In this document: piece after piece, positions 12,401 through 21,400 of the stretch
Numbering within the stretch: the first letter of the stretch is position 1
Layout: each line of letters begins with the position of its first letter
Source: Psococerastis gibbosa
Taxonomy: Eukaryota > Arthropoda > Insecta > Psocodea > Psocidae
Direction of reading: 5' to 3'
NCBI GenBank assembly: GCA_963971405.1
Contig: OZ020490.1
Coordinates: forward strand, 34,249,464 to 34,313,463
DNA length: 64,000 nt
Notes under the pieces: model-generated
Seen by the model: only the letters and a program-made list of their open reading frames with translations
Told to the model about the DNA's origin: nothing
The model's database searches: none
Position numbers and translations under genes: made by a program

Positions 12401-15400
12401 TATGACTGTCCAGTTACCTATTACCAGCTTAACGATCTGTCCACTGCCCAGTTGTAAGTAATAATGGCCAGAAGGGCTTGTTATAGACCCAGGCCTACTT
12501 ATAGTGGCCCGTATGCCCACTGCCCAGTAAGCCGAAACCTTTTGCCTTACCAAGGTCTGGTTGCTCTCCAGCTGAGCCCTGGCCTCGCCGACCATCCGCT
12601 TGCAGATGGTGCAAACATCGTCGTTGTCCTCTTTGACGTCCAGGTGTTCCCACACCGTCGAAATACAGTGACGTACAGCCTTGCAGCCATGGGCGGCACT
12701 AAAACAAATAAATAATAACAGCCAATGTAATTACAACCCAAACCGCGGAACACGTGGTTGGCCACGGTCCAGTCCTGTGGAGGGCGCGGTTGGACTGTTT
12801 TGGGGCTGCCCAAATCGCCTAGGTCAATCTGATTGACTTGCCATTGAAGGACATGGTTGTCTTTGCTAACAAGGTTAAGCTACTGTTTTCCGACAGTTAT
12901 TAACTGGCAATGGTCATAATATGAATGATAGGGATGTGATCCCAATAATTATGCTGTTCAAAGAGTCCCCAGACCTATGTCAGCTCAACACTAAATAACA
13001 ATAATAATAATAAAATAATTAAAACCCACAGCCATACACAGTATATCAAGAGCAAATCGGCCACCCTAACTTCGTGTCAGTTTGTTTCTAACGCCTGCTT
13101 TCAGCATTTCTGCTTTAAGCACCCTGTCAGCCTGGCGGGGGGAGTGAGTCTGTTTGTTAACTTGAGGCACCCTAGGGGCAGACTCTTTCACTTCGGGGAA
13201 AGGGGAGTTGACTAACAGGGTGGACCTCCTGATTATAGTGGATTCCGAACCACTTGGGGAACATGGTAATGTCACACGATTAAATCGGAGGTGACCAGGA
13301 CTCGACTTATACTGCCTAAGCGCGTTATCATGTCCCACCATGTTCCCCTGCCAACGCTGTGCACACTACCAAGTTGCCGCAGTTTGAAACATACTCTGCT
13401 CTAATGGAATCAACATGGTAATAGAAGAATTAACAATAAAAGAAGACCATTAATATGCTTTTTCCATCTAAGCCTCTTTTGTTTAAGAATCCGTTGTTGA
13501 CTTGTTGACCATCGGACCACTTTGAATAAAATCCTATGCGCGTGCTCCGTGGAAGATTAGCCAGCTGGCCGGAAATATCAACAAAGCTACTCAATCGCCT
13601 GAGCTACAACTTCGATATCGCAATGACTAATACCTTGTACTGAAGATAGAGCTCAACTTGCTATAATGGCGGATTTAGCCTAGCTGCTTTTCAAGCTACT
13701 TTCAAAGACAATGAAAACCTTACCAGTATACCGCTTTGTCAATTGACTAACAATTTTCGGCAGTCAAATGAAATACGTTGTTATATTAGGCGAGCTTTAC
13801 CTCCTAATGGCTACACTACCAGCTAATCTATTTTAGTTCACAAATTATTTTTCAAATTAATAACAAAATTTTTCATAAAAAAAGAAGAAAAAAAAGAAGA
13901 GAGAAAATAATAATGGAATGGAATGGAATTGAAACTGTAACTTTAAAAATGTAAATACCAGTGTATACCGTCCAGTTTGCCAATGGCCAGACATATAAAA
14001 AATTCCGTTTGCATTGGGCAAGGACCAATGACCGACCTATTACTGGACTTGGTGGGATTCGAACCCACGATCTACGCCTATCATCTATCGTCTTAATAGC
14101 TGGACCACAAGTCCGACAAGTACAGTGTCTGCTAAATCCTCCACATATTAACACGATTTGTATTAGTGGACAGGTTAGCACAGCTACACAACTATCTAAC
14201 CGAACAAGTCTGTGCTTTCTTGCATAAAGCCATCCCGTGGCTGGAGACCGTTATCAATATGGCTGCAAGTATAGCCTGCACAAGATAAGTGCGCAATTTG
14301 GCGGGGAAAATAGCCTGCACAAGCTAAGTACAGAGTTTTTGACCGGGTCCAGGTATCCTTTCTGATATGCTGCAATGTGTAAGACTTTTGATATTTTTTT
14401 GCGTTGGTACTTATCTCTGATAGTTGGCTTATGGTTAACGGGTGTCTCGTAAGGCATATTATGGCTCCCGCCGCTCCAGTTAATATATTTTCATGCATTA
14501 AGCATTGGCTTTATTTAATATACTGCAGTAAAAAACACTTCATAACTTGAGGCACCCTAAGGGGCAGACTCTTTCACCTCGGGGAAAGGGGAGTTGACTA
14601 ACAGGGTGGACCTCCTGATTATAGTGGATTCCGAACCACTTGGGGAACATGGTAATGTCACACAATTAAATCGGAGTTGACCAGGACTCGACTTATACTG
14701 CCTAAGCGCGTTATCATGTCCCACCAGGTTCCCCTGCCAACGCTGTGCACACTACCAAGTTGCCGCAGTTTGAAACATGCTCTGCTCTAATGGAATTAAC
14801 ATGGTAAGGCCGTTGGCGATCTGGCGAACCTTGGCGTAGTTGATGGGCGAGGGAGAGCGCAGGGCCGTGCAGATTGGCGAGCAGGCCAAGCCATTCAAGG
14901 AGCAAGTCAGTAACGCAATAACAGTTGGTCAGCAAAAAAAGCGAAAGATTAAAAACCATTTTAAGTATTTTCGACCCAAATACAAATTGACACCAATACT
15001 TGAACAAAAAAAACAACTTGATAAGAAGCCTTCACCAATGTTAAAAAAGCGCTATATGACACAGAGAGCGGCCTCATAACCTTTTGTAACCTCTGTCGCT
15101 AACACAGCGGCGTTATCTAGACAGAAGTGGCCAACGAGCGATAAGCCTTGCCATGGTTCAAGTACATCTATCAATAAAAAAACGGCTTAAGGATCTATTT
15201 TTCATTTCATTTCAAACCATTCCAATATTTAGAACATTACCAGTTTGAGTAACAACTCGTTCAGTACCCGAATATAGTGGTTTTAATTTCTTAACCCCAG
15301 CGGCTTTTATATCCATTCGCCTCAGGACTTCAGCATTAGGATAGTAGGTGTGGACTAGTGGATAAGCATTAAGCTACAACCCCTAACTGATTTCGACATA

Positions 15401-18400
15401 GCCGGTGGAAGCGGAAGAGTTTGAAATTGTATCCCACAAGTTTAGCAGTAGTAGTTCTTTGAATTGTTAGCTATTGCGGTTATTAACACTCTCAGAAGTA
15501 ACATTAGGCTACTCACGTTAGGTTCTTGCACCAGTAGGAAGGTCCCCATGTACATTCTTTAGCTCCAAGAAGAGCTTTGCCCCCGGATGGCAGGCATATC
15601 ACACCTAGAACAAAAAATTATGCATTTACAACCTACCCAATTAGCTCCAAAAAGAAAACCAAAAGAAAGTAACAAGAGCGGAAATCCAACAGTTGCATAC
15701 ATAATAAAAAGAACCGGTCCGAGTTCACTCGAACATGCTTTCCAATTTATCAAAATTATTAGATAGAGAAAATTAGTAATTTTATGGCAAATATTTTTCC
15801 TATGGTTAAATTTCCGATATCTCGGGGGGGGGGGGGGGGGGGTTGGGGCGGTTGTCCACCTGACGTCACTGGAAGTGAGGTAAATTCTCGATAGGTCAAA
15901 CAAACACATTAATTACCACACAGCAATAATGGCAGGGCATGCAATTCATTTGAGCGCGAATTTTCTATCATTTTTTTCAAAAAATAATTTTTTGGGCAAA
16001 ACCAAATATTTTTTTGGGAAAGCAACCTATCCGGTTTCGTTACTCAATTTAACACCTAAAACATGCTTGAAGGTAGAAATCATCGATAGAAAGGTTTCGC
16101 ATTTTTTAGTCATTTTCTCATTAAAATTTATTTATTTTTATTTTTTTACCCCCAGAAGCAAACTATCAAGGGGCAAGCGACCCCCCGCATTTTGTCAACA
16201 TTAATAACGACTACAATCTACGAGAATTTAAAAGAAATCGTTGGAGCCGTTTTTGAGAAATAATTTTTTTAGACGTTTTTTTGGAGTTTTTTGAAAATAA
16301 AACCCCCCCAAATTGAGTTAGCCCAAAACAAAAAATGGTCCCGAGGTATGATTTTTGTGAACCTACATGCCAAATTTCACTCAAATCCACCGAGTAGTTG
16401 GCCCGGAAATCGACGAACAGACAGACCGACCGACAGACCGACCGACAGACAGACATTTTGTAAAAACCACTTTTTTGGGTTCCTGGGACCTCAAAACGTG
16501 TAAATCCGTTGAAATCTCGGAATCGAAAATTTCGACCATCACAAAGCTTTCCTTATACTACGTATAAATTGGAAAGCAATAATAATAATGCGTGTATTTA
16601 TCAAAAAAACATTACAAATTTTACTGAACCGGTGGCACAAAGCCAAAAAGGCGCGTTGGGATCACCACATGCAGACATGTCTTTTATTTTGCCAGTAATT
16701 GGTAAGCAAAATCAAATTAGTAAAGTAAATTCATTCTCAATGACAAATTTGCCAACGGCCATACCAAGTTGAATCCACCAGAATAGAAAACGAAATTTAC
16801 GAATCTTGTCAATACGAGCACATTATAAGTAGAGGATGTACATCAACTGGTTCTTGTGCTGGCTTGTGGTCGAGCGGATAAGACAGCGCCCCGGTTAGAC
16901 GTAGATCGTGGGTTCAAGTCCCGCCAAGCCCAGTTTTTATATATTCTCTAAATTTTCTTTGTAACGTGGAGGTTGCCTCTTCAACCTAAAGTTAAGTTAA
17001 TGTCAGTGTTGTATACCCCATATAATATGATATGCGAACAAACCACCAGAATAGAGCCAGTTCCAAACTGCTGCAAATTTTGTAGAGTGCACAGCGTTGG
17101 CGTCAGGTAAGTACTGTAAGTACACTCCCCAAGTTAATAGCCAGACTCACTCCCCCTCCCCCTCAATACAATGCAATAATTAGAGTCCCTGACCAGCCAG
17201 AGCCGGATCGACCGTGTCAAACAAAAATAGCCACCCGAGAGGGTTTTGTACAAAAGAAGGAGGAGGTACTTAAATAGTCCAGCTCCTGGGGTCGTGCTCA
17301 TCCAAGTTATATAGTGAGGCGTCAATAAGTCTGCTCTTAATGTATGTTCTGAAACAAGCTGGATCCAACTGACTTACTAAAAATGGTAGCTTATTGTAAA
17401 GCAGGTGTGCAAGTATCGGATAAGAATCCCTCGACTTGTTTAGGCAACACCTAGGCATATCAAAACCTTTTACCGATCGTGTATTATAGGAGTGCACTGT
17501 ACTCCGAGCTGGCAATCCAGGATTCATCTTTACGGCCATTTGACAATTAAAGACATACTGGCCATGAACAGTGAGGACTCTAGCGGCTTTAAAAAGGGGT
17601 CTGCAGTGAGCAAGATAGGAACTTTTTGTGACAATGCGGATAGCTCGTTTTTGTAGTAAGAGACTGACAGGGTTGCTTAAAACCAGAAATGCTGAAAGCA
17701 GGCGTTGGAAAACAAAAACAAACAAAACAACAACAAAAATTACATGGGTAAATAGGACAGAGGTAAAGAAACACTTTTCAGACGAACCCCTCTCAAACAA
17801 GTTCGAATAATCTCTTCGTGACTAATTTTACTCAACCACTACTTACACCTTGGTTCAGCCAAAATAAAGACAAAAATATAATCAGATAATGCATTTAGAT
17901 TGGAAGACCATTGGCATGATAATTCATATTTTAAGCAAGTACTGTTTTATTTGCAGGACATGCCTCTGATATGTTCCTTCATGAAATTTGTCATAAGTAA
18001 TAAGAGCCTATACCTGTGAATGCAACAATTCGGCATTAAATGAGCTGTAAGCAAATAATTATGCTTCGCCGACCTTTAATTCACTAACGTGAAATTAAAT
18101 AATACTCAATGCATTTGGTTTGTTTTTTAAATCAAGTACAAAAGTATATGATTCATTTGCCTGAGTCAGTGACTGGTTCGTTCATAACTTACTGAGATAA
18201 TTACTGCCATTTAACCAGTTTACAAGGACACTATCGAGAGGAGACAATCGGCTATAAATAATAATCAATTTTTCAAAAGTACTGAGAAGCTAAGTTAAAA
18301 TGACGTGACCTTCAGTACTTACTTACTTAACGTGTCCGAGCCTTGGACACGTTTGTTGGGTTATGCCTTGGATCGGTTTTAAATTTATAGATAAAAAAAT

Positions 18401-21400
18401 ATCACACTTTGAATTAATATTGTGTATTCGCCATCTTTGTAGCAAGGAAGTAAAAAAACATTGTAAACTCTAAACAGTGTCACAGACAATGTCATAGACA
18501 AACAAAAATATTATTAAATTAATATTTATTTTCATTATTATTATTTTTAATTTTATTATTATTTTATTATGAAATAGCAAAAATTATAATTTAAAAAATT
18601 TATTTCAACATCCTCCCCTTAATTTTTGCATGAATAATTAAATTCCAAACTTTTAGTAAAATAAAATAAAATTCCTTCATTATATAGAAATACAATAAAA
18701 AGTTTAATCAACAAGCATTTTTCTAAACTTTTCAAATGAAGAATTAGGTAGAGCTTTTGTAAAAATATCTGCTGCTTGTTCACTACTTGGAACATGTTTT
18801 ACTTCTACTACCTTGTTCTTTACTAGATCAGTAATAAATTTATATCTTACATCTATGTGCTTTGTTCGTTTTCCACAACCAGTTTTCATTACTTCAATTG
18901 TACTAGTATTATCAACAAATAGTAAGATTTCCAATTTTTCACCAGTTAATTCCTGGATTAAAGATTTCAAAAACAAACACATTTTTAGACATTCTGCAGC
19001 TGCTATATATTCAGCTTCAGTAGTGGAAAGTGTTACAATATTTTGTTTCTTTGAACACCAAGCTACAGGTCCGCCACAATAGTAAATCACGAAACCTGTG
19101 GTACTTTTCCGAGATATTTCATCATCTGCGTAACTTGCATCTGAATATGCAATTAGTTTATTACAATTTGAACCATTATAAGTTATTCCTAAATTCTTTG
19201 TACCTTTTAAATATCTTAAAGTTCTTTTTACATCGGAAACATTATCAGTTTTAGGTTCAATACAACGACTTTCATAATTCACACTGAAAGTTATATCTGG
19301 TCGTGTTTTAGTAGAACAATATAAGAGACTACCGACTGCTTCGCGGTATGGAAAGGATATATTTTTACTGTTATCTGACTTTTGATTACATATTGGAGTT
19401 TTAACAGAATTTGCTTCCGACATATTATAAGTTTTAAGCATGTTTTCAACATATTTCTCCTGGCTAATTTTTATACCAGCTTTAGTTCTCAAAATTTCAA
19501 TACCTACATATTTCTTTATGTCTTTGTTATAGGTAACTTCGCAAAGTTTGCTTAGCTTTTTTACAAAATCATTCAACATCAATTCATTTTTACTTATTAT
19601 TAATCCATCATCAACATGAATTGAAATTATCAAGCTTTTATCAGTATTACAATAAATACAAGGATCTGATTTTAATCTCTGTAAACCAATCGATAATAAA
19701 TAATCATTCAACTTAGAATTCCACAATGCTGGAGATTGTTTAAGTCCGTACAATGACTTTTTTAATAGACATACTTTGTCTTTGTTTTTAGCGTTTTTAA
19801 ATCCTTCCGGAATATGCATAAAAATTTTCTCATTAAGATCGCTATTTAAAAATGCAGATTTTATATCAAATGAAGCAATTAGCATTTTTTTCTTTGCTGC
19901 TAAAGCAAATAACAATCGTAAACTATTTGAATCTACCACTGGACTAAATATATCGGTAAAATCTATGCCATTTTCTTGTTCGAAACCTCTTACAACGAGT
20001 CTGGCTTTAAAAGTATTATTATCTTTTTTGCGAAAAATCCAGCGAGAAGTCAAAATCTTATTATTTTCAGCTTCTGCTTTTGGAATATAAATCCAAGTTT
20101 TATTAGAAATCAACGATTCTTTCTCCTTCTCTACAGCATCTACCCATTCTTTACATTCATTGCCTTTTACGGCTTCTTCAAACGTTAAATATACGCTATC
20201 ATCAAATAGATCAGTTAAATTAGTTTCACAATCATCAAGTGTAGCAGGTTTCCGTAGATTAATTCTACTTCTTAATTTATAAGGGTATTCCTTTGGAGTT
20301 TCAGGTTCTGATTCAGACTCACCGTCAGCATCATTTTCACTGATTATTTCCTCCACAGATTCATTGACTCTACGTGGGCTCACTTGGTGCTTGTCTGATT
20401 CAGACTCTGAATCCTTGAAAAATTCTGAAACATTAAAATCAAGTTTTACCATTTCTTCAGGTTTTAGCTTATTTTTAATTTTAAGTGAATTTTCAGGAAA
20501 AATAACATCCCTAGAAATAACAATCTTTTTAATGTTTGGGTCAAACAAACGATAACCATTATGATTATAACCAACGAATATCAATTTTCTTGATCTTTCA
20601 TCAAGCTTCTTAACACGAGGTAGAATTTTAGCATAAGCTTCAGAACCAAAAATTTTTAAATTTTTTAAATCTGGTCTTTTTCCAGTCCAATTTTCTATAG
20701 GCGTTGCCTTGCTATTAACTGTTGGACTGCGATTAAGTAAAAAACAACTTGTCTTAGCCGCTTCACTCCATAAATTTTTATTAACATTACTATCAAAGAG
20801 TAAACTTCTTATTTTTTCAGTAATTGTCCGATTTAATCTTTCTGAACGAGGGTTCATTTGAGGACTATTACTAGCAGTTACATCAAAAAATATTCCTCTA
20901 TTATAAAACCATTGTTTTAATGGCAGGTATTCACCTCCACCGTCACATTTAAATCTGCATACTTTTAAACCTTTTTCATTTTCAGCTCGCAAAATAAAAT
21001 TTTTTATAACATTTGCTGCGTCTGATTTTGCTTTTATAGGATGTACTTCACTATAACACGTAAAATCATCAATTATTGATACATAATATTTGCATTGATC
21101 AATAGATTCAATTTCAAAGGGACCTTCGACGTCACTATGAATTATTTCGAGCATTCGAGTAGCACGCTTTAAATTTCCACTAAAGGGATCACGAGCATGT
21201 CGAGCTTTAATACAAATTTCACAATTTTTAATATCTAAAGAATTTTTAGTTATTTTTATTCCATCTGACATTGTTGCAAGTCTTTGCAAATTTTTAAAAC
21301 TAATATGACCTAATTTTCTATGCCATTCATAAATGTCGTCATAATCATTCACAGAAAAAATATTTTCTCTATTTTTTAAATTTTGGTTTTTACCATATTT

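Larger units (their letters stand above)
12699..15516. other. Prosaposin intron 2
   Basis: The intron contains two family A copies (13088-13420, 14543-14816), a SINE2 tRNA-like head (14041-14112, minus) and otherwise unassigned AT-rich sequence. 13421-14040 and 14817-15516 hold nothing I can name. The ORFs at 13961-14227 and 14196-14498 overlap the SINE and look fortuitous. Confidence 0.5.

Noticed and set aside
14196-14498. 100-codon minus ORF in intron 2
   Set aside because: No recognisable domain, no splice or start context, and next to repeats; probably chance.
15559-15909. 116-codon minus ORF overlapping prosaposin exon 2
   Set aside because: It reads the wrong frame of exon 2 and runs through the poly-C stretch of family Y.
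16211-16567. ORFs with Ser-Val-Cys-Arg repeats (also at 27118, 36724, 48798, 61932, 62009, 62222)
   Set aside because: They are translations of the GTCT tract of repeat family Y in different copies and frames.
16859-16934. tRNA gene (also 14041-14112 minus and 63350-63420 plus)
   Set aside because: A and B boxes are present, but the same leader and trailer accompany each copy and the cloverleaf pairs imperfectly, so SINE heads are the better reading.
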